Notes: generated by a model from the letters alone, not told the origin. A stretch of 64,000 nt of DNA from Deferribacteres bacterium (GCA_020633675.1 JACKDE010000007.1:1-64000), one strand, 5' to 3'; shown: positions 51,924 through 61,437, counted from the first letter of the stretch. Program-made: numbers and translations.

Positions 51924-54098
51924 GTGATCAAATTCGCTCAAAATTTCTTTTCAGCATCTGTGGTGCTGATTTTCTTGGTGATGCAAGCATCAGGACAGAA
52001 TATGTTGACCGTTGAAGATATATATGAGAATCAGGCTTTGCAGTCCAAGTCTGTCTCTGGCATTCAGTGGCTGCCAGATGGAAGCAAGTTTACCTATTTC
52101 CAGAAAGCAGAAGATACTGGAAATTTGAATATTTGGAGCTTTGATGTGAAATCCCGCCAACGTGAGATTTTCATCAGCTCGGATGAAGTGCCGGTTCTGC
52201 AGGAACGCGATCAGAAAAAGCGATTTTCGCTGGACAATTACATCTGGGCGCCAAATCGCAGAGATATTCTTTTCCCGGCTGGCAATGATCTACATCTTTT
52301 TAACACAGAAACGCGCGAATTGAGCCAATTGACATCTGATGCTGCCGAAGAGCGCGATCCAACCTTTTCGCCGGATGGCCAATCAATTGCTTTCGTGAAA
52401 AATGACAACCTGCATTTGCTGGACATCGAATCGCGAACGGTAAAACAGCTCACCACACAAGGTGGAAACGGTATTTTAATCGGCCGGTTTGATTGGGTCT
52501 ATGAGGAAGAGTTTGGCATCCGCACAGGATTTTCCTGGAGTCCGGATAGCAAATACATCGCTTTCTGGCAATTTGATGAGACGGCTATCCAGCCCTTTCC
52601 CGTGACCGATTTTATTCCCGTGCACAATGCAGCGCAAACCATGCGATATCCGAAAGCAGGAGATGCGAACTCGAAAGTCAAAATTGGTGTTGTCGAGATC
52701 GAAAACGGTCAAATCCAATGGATGGATATCGGCGATGATGAGGACATTTACATTCCACGAATGACCTGGACGCACCGTTCTGACATATTGTGTATTACCC
52801 GACTCAATCGCGATCAAAATCAGCTTGAGCTTTTGCTGGCTGATGTGAAAAATGGCAAAACCAGTGTCCTCTATGAAGAGCGGGAATATAAGGGGTGGAT
52901 CGAAATCACGGATGATCTGCAATTCCTTGATGATAACAAGCATTTCGTTTGGACCTCAAGAAAAGATGGCTGGAAGCACATTTATTTGGGAGAAATCAGC
53001 TCAGCCAAGCTCGTGCCGGTGACAAGTGGCGAATGGGATATTGATGGAATTGTTGCTGTCAGCGAAGAGAAAAAACGGATATATTACACTTCCGGTGAGA
53101 ACAATGTGTTAGGTCGGCAGTTGTTCGGAATCAATTTCAATGGCAAAGGCAAGCTGCAGGTGACTCGCAGGCCAGGAACGCATTCAGTCAATTTGTCGCC
53201 AGATTTCGAATATTTTATCGACACCTTTTCGGATGCAAATACACCGCCAACGGTGACGCTGCGTCGTATCAACGGAGCGCGACAGGCTTTCATCGAGCCC
53301 AATGAGATGCCTGCTTTGAAGGAATACAATGTGCCACAACCAGAATTTATTGAAGTCCCCGGAACAGACGGCGCCACCCTGAATGCTTTTTTGATCAAGC
53401 CAAATGATTTTGATGCAACAAAAAAATATCCGGTGTTGATATACAACTATTCTGGCCCGGGGTCACAAATTGTGCGCAATGAGTGGGGCGGAGAGCGCTT
53501 TTTATGGCATGCGATGCTGGCGCAAAAAGGTTATCTTGTGTTTGGTGTCGATAATCGCGGTACCGGCGGGCGAGGAAAAGCCTTTTTGATGGCCACGTAT
53601 AAAAATCTCGGCGATTTGGAGAGTCAGGATCAGATTGCTGCGGCTAAATGGCTGGCAGAACAAAACTACGTAGATGCAAACCGCATTGGCATATGGGGTT
53701 GGAGTTACGGAGGCTATATGGCCGCCCTGACCTTCCTGAAAGCAGATGGTCTTTTTAAAACCGGAATCGCCGTCGCACCGGTAACAGATTGGAAAAATTA
53801 CGATACGATTTATACCGAACGCTTTATGCTAACGCCACAAAAGAATCCGAATGGATACCGCAAAAGTTCAGTGCTGGAATACGTGGATCAATTGCAGGGC
53901 AAATTGTTGCTTGTGCATGGAGCAGCAGATGACAATGTGCATCTTTCCAATACCATGCAGTTGGCCTATGCGCTGCAAAATGCGCGCAAACCATTTGACA
54001 TGATGCTTTATCCGCGCAAGCTGCATGGTATTCGTGGAACCGATACACGGATCCACCTATTCAATAAGCTGACAGAATATGTCCTGGAAAATTTATAG
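51924..54098 (+). CDS. Secreted S9 dipeptidyl peptidase IV-like
   Basis: A 724-residue periplasmic serine peptidase that cleaves X-Pro dipeptides from peptides. I choose the GTG at 51924: AGGAGG lies 6 nt before it and the product starts with a clear signal peptide, (M)IKFAQNFFSASVVLIFLVMQASG. The N-terminal beta-propeller has the DWVYEEEFG motif that binds substrate amino groups. The alpha/beta hydrolase domain has Ser594 in GWSYGGYM, Asp669 in AADDNVH and His701 in LHGIRG, matching the human DPP4 triad. The open frame upstream (from 51855) has no ribosome site. Confidence 0.94.
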   Translation: MIKFAQNFFSASVVLIFLVMQASGQNMLTVEDIYENQALQSKSVSGIQWLPDGSKFTYFQKAEDTGNLNIWSFDVKSRQREIFISSDEVPVLQERDQKKRFSLDNYIWAPNRRDILFPAGNDLHLFNTETRELSQLTSDAAEERDPTFSPDGQSIAFVKNDNLHLLDIESRTVKQLTTQGGNGILIGRFDWVYEEEFGIRTGFSWSPDSKYIAFWQFDETAIQPFPVTDFIPVHNAAQTMRYPKAGDANSKVKIGVVEIENGQIQWMDIGDDEDIYIPRMTWTHRSDILCITRLNRDQNQLELLLADVKNGKTSVLYEEREYKGWIEITDDLQFLDDNKHFVWTSRKDGWKHIYLGEISSAKLVPVTSGEWDIDGIVAVSEEKKRIYYTSGENNVLGRQLFGINFNGKGKLQVTRRPGTHSVNLSPDFEYFIDTFSDANTPPTVTLRRINGARQAFIEPNEMPALKEYNVPQPEFIEVPGTDGATLNAFLIKPNDFDATKKYPVLIYNYSGPGSQIVRNEWGGERFLWHAMLAQKGYLVFGVDNRGTGGRGKAFLMATYKNLGDLESQDQIAAAKWLAEQNYVDANRIGIWGWSYGGYMAALTFLKADGLFKTGIAVAPVTDWKNYDTIYTERFMLTPQKNPNGYRKSSVLEYVDQLQGKLLLVHGAADDNVHLSNTMQLAYALQNARKPFDMMLYPRKLHGIRGTDTRIHLFNKLTEYVLENL

Positions 54099-54125
54099 GA
54101 AGTGCCAAGACGACGAGCATGCATC

Positions 54126-54998
54126 TCAAATGAAGTTCAACAAAAAAGCGAGTACGGTCATGCCAAGGCATGCCATAGCGATCCAACGGTGGTGCAGGTT
54201 TTCGCGTGTTTTTTCCTGGTAGCCGAGCATTTGAGACGCCAAATAGCCGCCAATAAATCCGCCACCATGCGCAAAATTGTCGATGCCGGGAAAGAGGAAA
54301 CCAAATATAAACAGCACTGCTGCCCATTGCGCGGTTTGCCGGTAAATGGCATCTCCGAAATATCCGCCGCGGTTGCGGCCATAGTAGACAATAGCGCCGA
54401 ACAAGCCGAAAATCGCACCTGAAGCACCCAGCGTGACATGCTGATAATTGCCGTACATCATGGGATCGTTCGGATGCATTAGCACATAGGCATAGGTCGA
54501 TGCGATAAAGCCGAACGCGCCGGCAATCGTATAGATAGCAAAAAAGCGCGCCGATCCGTAAAGCTCTTCGGTGACCGGGCCAAGCTGGTTCACCCATAGC
54601 ATATTGAAGAGAATATGCAAAAGACTGCCGTGCAGATAGATTGCGGTAAAAATCGACCACCACTTGCCTTGATGCACGACCGGAATAGCGCCAGACCAGC
54701 CGAACAAACTGTGCGAGTAGTTGCTCGGGCTGAGCAAATTCAGAAATCCACCGCCCTGCATAAAACGCAGGTTGCCGGTCAACAGGTCGATAAGTAACGA
54801 CAGGATATAAAGAGTGATGCATGCCATGATGATGCCTTGCACATAAGAAACCTTGCCGCTAAGCAGGCGCTGTAGAAATGGCACTGAAGTCATTGTTTTG
54901 GGATTGCGCTTGCCACAATGTATGCATGTCTCCGCATTTTTGCTGATCAGCTTGCCGCAGTGAGGACATAACATCGACCCGATTGCATTATTCGCCAT
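54126..54998 (-). CDS. Rhomboid intramembrane protease with N-terminal zinc ribbon
   Basis: A 290-residue membrane serine protease. The first 30 residues hold a zinc ribbon, CPHCGKLISKNAETCIHCG (Cys11, 14, 25, 28). Six or seven TM helices follow. The catalytic Ser193 is in LGASGAIFG (TM4) and His244 in NFAHGGGFIGG (TM6). The WW and HGSLLHILFNMLWV motifs of the loop and TM2 match the family. It is convergent with the peptidase gene (27-nt gap). The substrate is unknown. Confidence 0.92.
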   Translation of the reverse strand: MANNAIGSMLCPHCGKLISKNAETCIHCGKRNPKTMTSVPFLQRLLSGKVSYVQGIIMACITLYILSLLIDLLTGNLRFMQGGGFLNLLSPSNYSHSLFGWSGAIPVVHQGKWWSIFTAIYLHGSLLHILFNMLWVNQLGPVTEELYGSARFFAIYTIAGAFGFIASTYAYVLMHPNDPMMYGNYQHVTLGASGAIFGLFGAIVYYGRNRGGYFGDAIYRQTAQWAAVLFIFGFLFPGIDNFAHGGGFIGGYLASQMLGYQEKTRENLHHRWIAMACLGMTVLAFLLNFI

Positions 54999-55137
54999 AA
55001 ATTGTCCAAATACAGTTTTTTATCAATTTTCTTATTCAGCATGAACAATAGGAAAGTCGTCTCAAAGATGCAAGCGAATTTCAAATTGCAGGATAGCGAC
55101 AAATTTCGTTTTTAAGACCAGAGAAGATGGACGTATT

Positions 55138-55908
55138 ATGAAAGATCAATTTCAGTGCAATGATGAGAATCGCGGTTTGCTTGTCGAGCGCTACGCCCTT
55201 GGGGGCATGAGCAAAAAGGAAAAACTTGCATTTGAAACTCATCTGAAAACGTGCACATTCTGCGCGAAACGATTGCAGGAAAATCAGAAAGTTGTCGATA
55301 AATTGAAAGGAGCGGCCAAAGATGCCGGCTGGTCAGAAAAAGACATTTCTGAAATCGACAATCTCTATGCGCGCGCCGGCTTGTCACCTGGCATTAATTG
55401 GAAGCTGACACTTAAAATTGCTTTGATCCTAACTGTGGTGGTGATCATTCCATTCACTTGGTGGGCAAATCGTCCAGCCACAAAAATGGCTTTAATGGTC
55501 TCACTAAACCGGGAGACAGCGCTCAATGTAGAAGATGAAGCATCGATACCGGGATTGCAGCATGCATTTGAATTACACAAGGCCGCCGAAGACGATGCCG
55601 CGATCGCTGAGTTGAAACAAATTGCTGCAAACATCACATCTGAAACCGCACGCATCACTATCGAGCGCTTGCTTGGGCTTTCCTACCTGTTTAAGTCAGA
55701 GCCGGATTCTGCGCTGCCACATCTCCAAAGTGCTGTCGCTGAGAGCAATGACAGTGACGAACAAATGAGCTTCATCTATATTGCGCAGGCACATCTGATG
55801 ATGGCAAACAAGCTTGGCGCAGTTGCTGCGCTGAATAAAGCCCGTCAAAGCCATCAACCTGTACCAGCTATTGTGTCATTGCAACTTGAAAAGTTGAATG
55901 AATTATAA
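55138..55908 (+). CDS. Anti-sigma-factor-like protein: zf-HC2, TM, TPR-like
   Basis: A 256-residue membrane protein. The N-terminus has the zf-HC2 pattern: Cys7, then YALGGMSKKEKLAFETHLKTCTFC (His35, Cys39, Cys42). One transmembrane helix follows (about 88-110, WKLTLKIALILTVVVIIPFTWW). The C-terminal part (about 140-256) consists of helical repeats such as LLGLSYLFKSEPDSALPHLQ, TPR-like. This suits a membrane-bound regulator of an ECF sigma factor, but no sigma gene is adjacent. Confidence 0.75.
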   Translation: MKDQFQCNDENRGLLVERYALGGMSKKEKLAFETHLKTCTFCAKRLQENQKVVDKLKGAAKDAGWSEKDISEIDNLYARAGLSPGINWKLTLKIALILTVVVIIPFTWWANRPATKMALMVSLNRETALNVEDEASIPGLQHAFELHKAAEDDAAIAELKQIAANITSETARITIERLLGLSYLFKSEPDSALPHLQSAVAESNDSDEQMSFIYIAQAHLMMANKLGAVAALNKARQSHQPVPAIVSLQLEKLNEL

Positions 55909-56045
55909 AAATTTGTGCCAAATTTGCTTCCTTCCTGAGCTTGAAAGAAAATAAATTTCTGCGTCAAGCATAATTGCAGGTAATTTGAGAACAAATTAAG
56001 TTGCTGTTATGCGAATATCATGTTTTGAATAAGCAGGGAAGCGAT

Positions 56046-56594
56046 ATGGACACGACCGTAGACTCCAATCTGAAAAATGCAAAAAGTACCAAAATCGCAA
56101 AACAAGAGCCGCAAATGTTAGATGCCGCACAATTTAACGGTATCATGCAAATCCGCGATATCTTGCTTGGTGATCACATTTCCAAATGGGAAAACCGGAT
56201 TGCAAACGCAGAGCGTGATTTGCAAGCTGCCTTCCAGCAAACCGATGCCAAGCTTGCAGAGATGGAAAAGCGCATCGATGCCTTCGTTTCGACGGCAGAG
56301 AAGAAGCTGACTGACCTCGAAGAAAAGTCTGCCAAATTCACGCAGCAGGCTGAATCTCGCCTGAAACAAATGGACGAGCGAATTTCTGAGGCTGACAAGA
56401 ATCTCAAAGAAGAGCTCGAAACCAATCTGATGGATCTCGAACAGGAAAATACAGATCTCCGAGCTATGGTAGACGAGTTTAAAGCCGAATTGAAGAAAAA
56501 TATCGATGACATGAAGGGCGATAAACTCGACAGAAAAGCACTCTCGGCAACCTTGGCAAAGGTAGCTGAATCCTTGCAGGAAGGTGAAGATTAG
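56046..56594 (+). CDS. Coiled-coil protein, unknown
   Basis: A 182-residue soluble protein that is almost entirely predicted coiled coil: heptads run from about 50 to 165 (AERDLQAAFQQTDAKLAEME, then KLTDLEEKSAKFTQQAESRL). No signal peptide. The first 35 residues are polar and may bind a partner (MLDAAQFNGIMQIRDILLGD). The ATG at 56046 has AGGGAAG upstream. The 3' end overlaps the convergent lipoprotein gene by 4 nt. Confidence 0.75.
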   Translation: MDTTVDSNLKNAKSTKIAKQEPQMLDAAQFNGIMQIRDILLGDHISKWENRIANAERDLQAAFQQTDAKLAEMEKRIDAFVSTAEKKLTDLEEKSAKFTQQAESRLKQMDERISEADKNLKEELETNLMDLEQENTDLRAMVDEFKAELKKNIDDMKGDKLDRKALSATLAKVAESLQEGED

Positions 56595-56968
56595 TTTGCC
56601 GCTCTGTCTTTGATTTTCCACGTCATGTGCTTACGCGACAATTCCCACACAATTGTTTTGCCCGACTCCATTTTCTTTGGAATTCGCGCCACGAGAGGTT
56701 TTCCCCAATTTGGCTTTGCCAATAGCTCAAAGCGGCTGTGGTGAAAAAGTTCATCGATGACGAACTTTTTCGTCTGGCCAGCTTTTACGCGCCCCAAATA
56801 CCTGGGGAAGCCTCCCGGCTCGTTCCAATAAACTCCCGCCGTACTGTTCAACCAATTCTTCACAGTAATAAAGACGACTGCTTTTTGGGCATCGTATTCA
56901 TTTGATTTTTTGCCGCCCGCGCACCCAGCCAGAAGTGCTGCAATACATAGATAAATGATCTGTTTCAT
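56591..56968 (-). CDS. Small predicted lipoprotein
   Basis: A 125-residue protein with a lipoprotein signal MKQIIYLCIAALLAGC, lipobox LAGC, Cys16. The mature part is beta-rich: VVFITVKNWLNSTAGVYWNE and GRVKAGQTKKFVIDELFHHS, a possible beta-sandwich. AAGGAG precedes the ATG at 56968; the ATG two codons earlier is too close to it. Function unknown. Confidence 0.75.
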   Translation of the reverse strand: MKQIIYLCIAALLAGCAGGKKSNEYDAQKAVVFITVKNWLNSTAGVYWNEPGGFPRYLGRVKAGQTKKFVIDELFHHSRFELLAKPNWGKPLVARIPKKMESGKTIVWELSRKHMTWKIKDRAAN

Positions 56969-57165
56969 GACCATGCTCCTTCATTTCGCTTAAAAGCACA
57001 TTTTGAAGCTGTGATGATCAATCTTTGTTCCAAAAATATTGGTCGCGCAAGTATTGCATTTTTGCATGGAAATCCACAAGTTGGCGCTGTTTTTTTGCTA
57101 CATATCTTGATAGAAAATAAGCAGTTTTTTACCATGAAATCCGAAATGAACTTTGTGCAGGAACT

Positions 57166-57942
57166 ATGGATATTTTAGAAGGCAGGCGTTGTGTTTTGCC
57201 TGCATTGCAAGCACGCCAAAGGAAGATTCAGTTGGTATTGCTGAAGCAAAATGCAGCGCCAACTCGCATTGCTGAAATCGTGGAACTTGCAAAATCTCAC
57301 AATGTGCCGGTTAAATTCGCGCCACAAAGCGAGATCGATGCGCTCACCCAGGGACGATCGCATGGTGGCATCGCTGCTATTTGTCACCCTAAAGAGCCAC
57401 TTGCTGGAAAAGCGCTCATTGAATTGATCGAAAAAACGGATGAGCCTGCGTTTCTTCTTTTGATCGAAGGCACGGAAGATGCGCAAAATCTCGGTTACAC
57501 TTTGCGCACAGCTGAAGCCATGGGCGTGCATGCTGTTTTGCTAAAAAAACATGTTTGGAACTTCGACTCGGCTGCTTTGTCGCGCTCTTCTTCCGGTGCA
57601 TTCGAACGCTTGCCGATGGTGCAAATAGAGCATATCGAACGTGAGTTGCTGCCGCTGAAAAAGTTGGGCATACGGTTCTACGGCTGCATCGCCAATGCCA
57701 AGCGCACGTTGTACGATGTAAACCTGACCGAGCCTGCATTGTTGGCCATCGGCGGCGAGCGAAGAGGTTTGTCAGGAGCTTTTCGCCAACACTGCGACCG
57801 TTTTGTGCGCATTCCCATGCCACAGCATTCAGCAACGTCATTATCGCTTTCACAGGCTGCTTGTGTGGTGATGGCCGAGGGCATGCGCCAGCGTTTTTCT
57901 TTGCAAATGCAGCTGGAAATGGAGCCTCCTGCAAATACGTAG
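57166..57942 (+). CDS. SpoU/TrmH-family RNA 2'-O-methyltransferase
   Basis: SAM-dependent RNA ribose methyltransferase with a trefoil knot, 258 residues. The N-terminal substrate-binding part is a small alpha-beta domain (1-90). The knot motifs are EDAQNLGYTLRTAEAMGVHAV (motif 1), IGGERRGLSG (motif 2) and IPMPQHSATSLSLSQAACVV (motif 3). In motif 3 the usual SLNVS is SLSLS, so the conserved Asn is Ser. RlmB- or TrmH-like target: the RNA cannot be decided. AGGA precedes the ATG. Confidence 0.88.
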   Translation: MDILEGRRCVLPALQARQRKIQLVLLKQNAAPTRIAEIVELAKSHNVPVKFAPQSEIDALTQGRSHGGIAAICHPKEPLAGKALIELIEKTDEPAFLLLIEGTEDAQNLGYTLRTAEAMGVHAVLLKKHVWNFDSAALSRSSSGAFERLPMVQIEHIERELLPLKKLGIRFYGCIANAKRTLYDVNLTEPALLAIGGERRGLSGAFRQHCDRFVRIPMPQHSATSLSLSQAACVVMAEGMRQRFSLQMQLEMEPPANT

Positions 57943-58055
57943 CGCTTCCGCGCAACATCATCTTCGGCATGGTCGCATTATGCTAACAATGTAAAACGAT
58001 TGAACTCTCGGCCAAAAAATTGTCTTAACGTAATAACCGTTTTGACTTTTTTTAA

Positions 58056-58084
58056 TTGACAACCATGGCTTGGCTGTATAGATT
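58056..58084 (+). promoter_or_regulatory. Candidate sigma-70 promoter of the small membrane protein
   Basis: TTGACA (58056-58061) and TAGATT (58079-58084) with 17 nt between. The second box overlaps TATAGATT, so a shifted TATAGA with 15-nt spacer is the alternative. It lies about 96 nt before the start of the membrane protein gene. Confidence 0.45.
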
Positions 58085-58179
58085 GTATTTTGTTAGCCTA
58101 AATGAGGGCCGCATTGCTGTTCAAATAATTCAACTGAGCATGGCAATGCAAAAAAATCATGACAGGAGAGGAGGAATCA

Positions 58180-58578
58180 ATGAGTAAAGCATTGACCGCA
58201 GGTGCTGTCGGCGGCGTTGCGCTGGCAGTGTACGAGTGGATTATGCACGGCATGATTATGGGAAACACCTATGCCAATATTGCATCTTTTCGGCAGGATG
58301 GCAATCCGATGTGGTTTCCGATCATCGCGATTCTAATGGGACTTGCTGCCGGTGTTTTGTTTGGCAAAACCCGCACGATGTGGGCACATGGTCCGAAAGG
58401 TGGTGCAACCTTTGGCATGTGGCTTGGCCTTATTGGCGGCATCGGAGCATTTTATCAGCCCTTGACCATTAGCGGATTTCCGTATTATCTGTCGTGGTGC
58501 TGGTTTGGCATCACGCTGCTTGGCTGGGTTGTTTACGGCGCTGTCGCTGGAGCGATGTACAAGTCCGCAGGCGAATAA
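58180..58578 (+). CDS. Small four-helix membrane protein, unknown
   Basis: A 132-residue membrane protein. Helices near 5-25, 45-65, 75-98 and 108-128. Conserved-looking motifs are EWIMHGMIMG, NPMWFPIIAILMGLAAGVLFG, GPKGGATFGMWLGLIGG and GWVVYGAVAGAMY. It resembles uncharacterised small membrane proteins of many bacteria, but I cannot name the family. GAGAGGAGG precedes the ATG at 58180. A terminator follows. Confidence 0.7.
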   Translation: MSKALTAGAVGGVALAVYEWIMHGMIMGNTYANIASFRQDGNPMWFPIIAILMGLAAGVLFGKTRTMWAHGPKGGATFGMWLGLIGGIGAFYQPLTISGFPYYLSWCWFGITLLGWVVYGAVAGAMYKSAGE

Positions 58579-58595
58579 TTCATTTTTGCACATTC

Positions 58596-58632
58596 AAAAG
58601 CCCGGTTTGCCTTTCGCAGCCGGGCTTTTTTT
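58596..58632. terminator. Bidirectional Rho-independent terminator
   Basis: GCCCGG (58600-58605) pairs with CCGGGC (58620-58625), with four A on one side and seven T on the other. It serves the membrane protein gene and the convergent GH127 gene. Confidence 0.92.
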
Positions 58633-58675
58633 GTTTTCGGGAACGATTCAAATGTAAAACCAAAATCGTGATGAA

Positions 58676-60592
58676 TCATGTTGCTCTTCTCTGCAATTGA
58701 CTTTGGGTAGCCATGTCCCTGTTCAGCCAAACGATCATTTCTCCCGGCTCGCGGTTTGCCCATAAAAAATAGGGGATAGCCAGCACCTCAATTTCTTCCA
58801 CATCACTACTTTCGAAGCGATAGAGTGCGTTTGCCCAGCCACCTAACTTCGGCTGCCTGGCTTTGCCCTGCAGAACCACTGTGCCGCCAAGCAAATCTGC
58901 ATTAAAATCTGCCTGAAAACTGCTGCTGTTCACGGCCAAGCTATTCAAATTTTTCCCGTTGTCCGCTTCTTCCAAGCAAAATACCAGCGGCCCGCGCTGC
59001 AAGGCAATTTTGCCGGCATTTTGCTGTACTGCCGGATGCGCGTGGACAGCTTCGACCGGCATCTTCAGCAGCAATTCAACCTGGTCACCATTTTGCCATT
59101 CGCGTGCAACCATGGCATAGCCGCGATCAACTCGTAGCTGTTCATTTTTTCTGTTCACGCGCAGTTTTGCATGGCGACACCAATCCGGGATGCGCAAAGC
59201 CAGTACAAACTGCACAGATTGGCTCGTTTCGATGGCGATGGAAATCAAGCCATCCCAAGGATAGTTGCTCTTTTGCACGATCCGAATCTCCTGCCCGTCG
59301 ACATGAAAGTTTGCGGTGCTGCTGCCATACAAATGCACAAAAATTTCAGAGCCGGAATACGAATAGGCATACAGTCCCAGCGAGGCCAGCAGCCGGGTGA
59401 GATTCGGCGGACAACACGAGCAGTGGTGCCACTGCCAGCGCAAATGGGAGCCGCGGCTTGCCAGCGGATTGACATAAAAAAAACGATCGCCTGCCAGAGA
59501 AACACCGCTCAAAACATTGTTGTATAATGCCCGTTCCATCACATCCGCATAGCGGCCATCACACTCGATTTGCAGTAACCTATGCGCAAAAAACACCAGC
59601 GCGATGGCGGCGCAGGTTTCCGCATAGGCGCTCTCGTTGGGCAAATCATAATCTTCGGTGTAGCCTTCATTGGCCTTGGAGCTGCCAATGCCGCCGATCA
59701 CGTACATGCGCTTGCTGACCGTGTGCTCGAAAATGCGCTTGCAGGCCGCCAGCAAGTCTTTATCCTGAAACTCGACGGCCAAATCAGCCATGGCGCAGTA
59801 CAAATACATGCCACGCACCGCATGCCCGACCGGCAGGTTTTGTTCGCGCACTGGCACATGCGATTGCGTATAAGCATGGGTTTTGGCCCAATATTCCGCC
59901 GGATCGTCGCCGCGCGCGATGGCTTCTTGGTCGAAATAATGCGGGGTGTTGCCACGTTCGTCGACGAAATATTTGGCCAGACGCAAATATTTTTGCTCAC
60001 CGGTGGTCTGGTACAATTTCACCAGCGCCAATTCGATTTCTTCGTGGCCGGGATAACCGCGTTTTTTGTCCGGCTCGATGCCGAATACCGTATCGATATA
60101 ATCGGCATACTTGCACATCACTTCGAGCAACGTGCGCTTGCCGGTGGCTTGCTGGTAGGCCACTGCCGCTTCGATCAGGTGGCCGGCGCAGTACAGTTCG
60201 TGCCAGTCGCGCAAATTGGCCCAGCGCATCTGCGGCTTGACCACCGTAAAATGCGTGTTGAGATAGCCATCTTCGTGCTGCGCCGAAGCAATCAGATCGA
60301 TCAATTCGTCAACCTGTGCTTCCAAAGCCGGGTCCGGGTGACTGGCCAGGCTGTGGGCTGCGGATTCCAGCCATTTGGCGACATCGGAATCCCAGAAAAT
60401 GTGCGGCTCGTTGGGCATGCCGGGCTGCCACTCGAGCTTCCAGGCATCGATACGGCCGGTTTCCTTGCAGCGCTGCCAAACCGCAGGAATCGTGACCTCG
60501 CGATTGCGCTGCTGCACCTTACTCCAAAAATCAGACTCAAATTTGACTTTTGACAAGGGCAGGGGGGAGAGTGTGGTGATTTTGTTGGGCAT
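58676..60592 (-). CDS. GH127 beta-L-arabinofuranosidase
   Basis: A 638-residue enzyme of the HypBA1 type that removes beta-L-arabinofuranose from plant glycoproteins or arabinans. It uses a cysteine nucleophile with zinc. Glu325 and Cys327 in NESAYAETC and the pair Cys393/Cys394 in HHCSCCPPN match the zinc ligands and nucleophile Cys (HypBA1 E338, C340, C417, C418). No signal peptide, so it acts in the cytoplasm on imported sugars. The alpha-helical barrel spans about 20-420, with beta-sandwiches after it. The coding region is visibly GC-richer than its neighbours. Confidence 0.9.
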   Translation of the reverse strand: MPNKITTLSPLPLSKVKFESDFWSKVQQRNREVTIPAVWQRCKETGRIDAWKLEWQPGMPNEPHIFWDSDVAKWLESAAHSLASHPDPALEAQVDELIDLIASAQHEDGYLNTHFTVVKPQMRWANLRDWHELYCAGHLIEAAVAYQQATGKRTLLEVMCKYADYIDTVFGIEPDKKRGYPGHEEIELALVKLYQTTGEQKYLRLAKYFVDERGNTPHYFDQEAIARGDDPAEYWAKTHAYTQSHVPVREQNLPVGHAVRGMYLYCAMADLAVEFQDKDLLAACKRIFEHTVSKRMYVIGGIGSSKANEGYTEDYDLPNESAYAETCAAIALVFFAHRLLQIECDGRYADVMERALYNNVLSGVSLAGDRFFYVNPLASRGSHLRWQWHHCSCCPPNLTRLLASLGLYAYSYSGSEIFVHLYGSSTANFHVDGQEIRIVQKSNYPWDGLISIAIETSQSVQFVLALRIPDWCRHAKLRVNRKNEQLRVDRGYAMVAREWQNGDQVELLLKMPVEAVHAHPAVQQNAGKIALQRGPLVFCLEEADNGKNLNSLAVNSSSFQADFNADLLGGTVVLQGKARQPKLGGWANALYRFESSDVEEIEVLAIPYFLWANREPGEMIVWLNRDMATQSQLQRRAT

Positions 60593-60727
60593 GGGGTTCC
60601 TTTAAATATAGAAGGCTTGGAAAAATTGAAATAGCATCGGCTGTAGGATAGCTTGTAATTTTTTAACACGAAGTCTTGTGTGCCCCTCTCTGCTTTTCCT
60701 CAGGATTTTCATTTTTCTGACAGAGCA

Positions 60728-61435
60728 TTATTCATTTGCACTTTCTTCTCTCGTCGAATTGTATGTTGAGCACCACAAATTAAAAAGACGACTTAAAAGC
60801 GCTGGATAAACAATCCAGTGCCGAAATGGTTTGATGAATGCCATGTAAAAGGCCGTTAGTCTGCCAACTGGCTTGACGTGGATTCCCCACAATAATCGAT
60901 ATCCGTCCGTCTTGGGGAGCAAGGCCCAAACAAGTGCGGCATGAACCGTTTTGTTTCTGATTTCGCTCATCGCTTCGGTCGGGTGAACATAAAGTACGGT
61001 AAAAGGGCCATCCTTTGTACCAGTGGCAACTGTGGAAAGCTCTCGATCTGCCTCGGCTAGCCTGGATTGAAAAAGGGCTGCCCTGTCTTCCGATTCTTTA
61101 TCCCACCCAAACAATCGGCCAAGGAACCGGCGAACGGCAAATAAAAACTGAACGGAGCGATTTGGACGGCTCGCCAATGTAAGTGATCGAATATCCGCAA
61201 CAGTGCGCCCCTCACCGCCGCCCGGCAAATCCAGGCGCCACACTTCAAAAGGCCGAATATCTTTGAGAATCAAGTGGGCACGCAAATCTTGACCAAGATA
61301 TTCAACCTGATCAGTAATCGCCCATGGCGCCATATCATGATCCTTGGTTTTGTAGCCTAACGTTGCGGCTCTGCGGGCGGCGAACAGGGCAAACACGGAC
61401 TTTCTTTTACCACCAGACTTTATCGAAGCCTCCAA
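60728..61435 (-). CDS. DUF2867-like protein, possibly 5'-truncated
   Basis: A 235-residue protein. The segment RLDLPGGGEGRTVADIRSLTLASRPNRSVQFLFAVRRFLGRLFGWD resembles DUF2867 family proteins, which lack a defined activity. The C-terminus has a hydrophobic helix (LTAFYMAFIKPFRHWIVYPALL). The frame opens right after an in-frame stop and the first start is TTG at 61435, with no ribosome site. The 5' end may be lost, or a GTG about 13 codons in may be used. An 82-bp direct-repeat segment begins at its start (see repeats). Confidence 0.5.
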   Translation of the reverse strand: MEASIKSGGKRKSVFALFAARRAATLGYKTKDHDMAPWAITDQVEYLGQDLRAHLILKDIRPFEVWRLDLPGGGEGRTVADIRSLTLASRPNRSVQFLFAVRRFLGRLFGWDKESEDRAALFQSRLAEADRELSTVATGTKDGPFTVLYVHPTEAMSEIRNKTVHAALVWALLPKTDGYRLLWGIHVKPVGRLTAFYMAFIKPFRHWIVYPALLSRLFNLWCSTYNSTREESANE

Positions 61436-61437
61436 AC

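Noticed and set aside
51401..52015. 204-codon plus-strand frame before the peptidase
   Set aside because: It starts at TTG with no ribosome site, is rich in Cys, Leu and Arg without a family pattern, and overlaps the well-supported GTG start and signal peptide of the peptidase gene.
59582..60553. 323-codon frame antisense to GH127
   Set aside because: It is a shadow of the GC-rich third-position bias in the GH127 gene; the translation resembles no protein and lacks a ribosome site.
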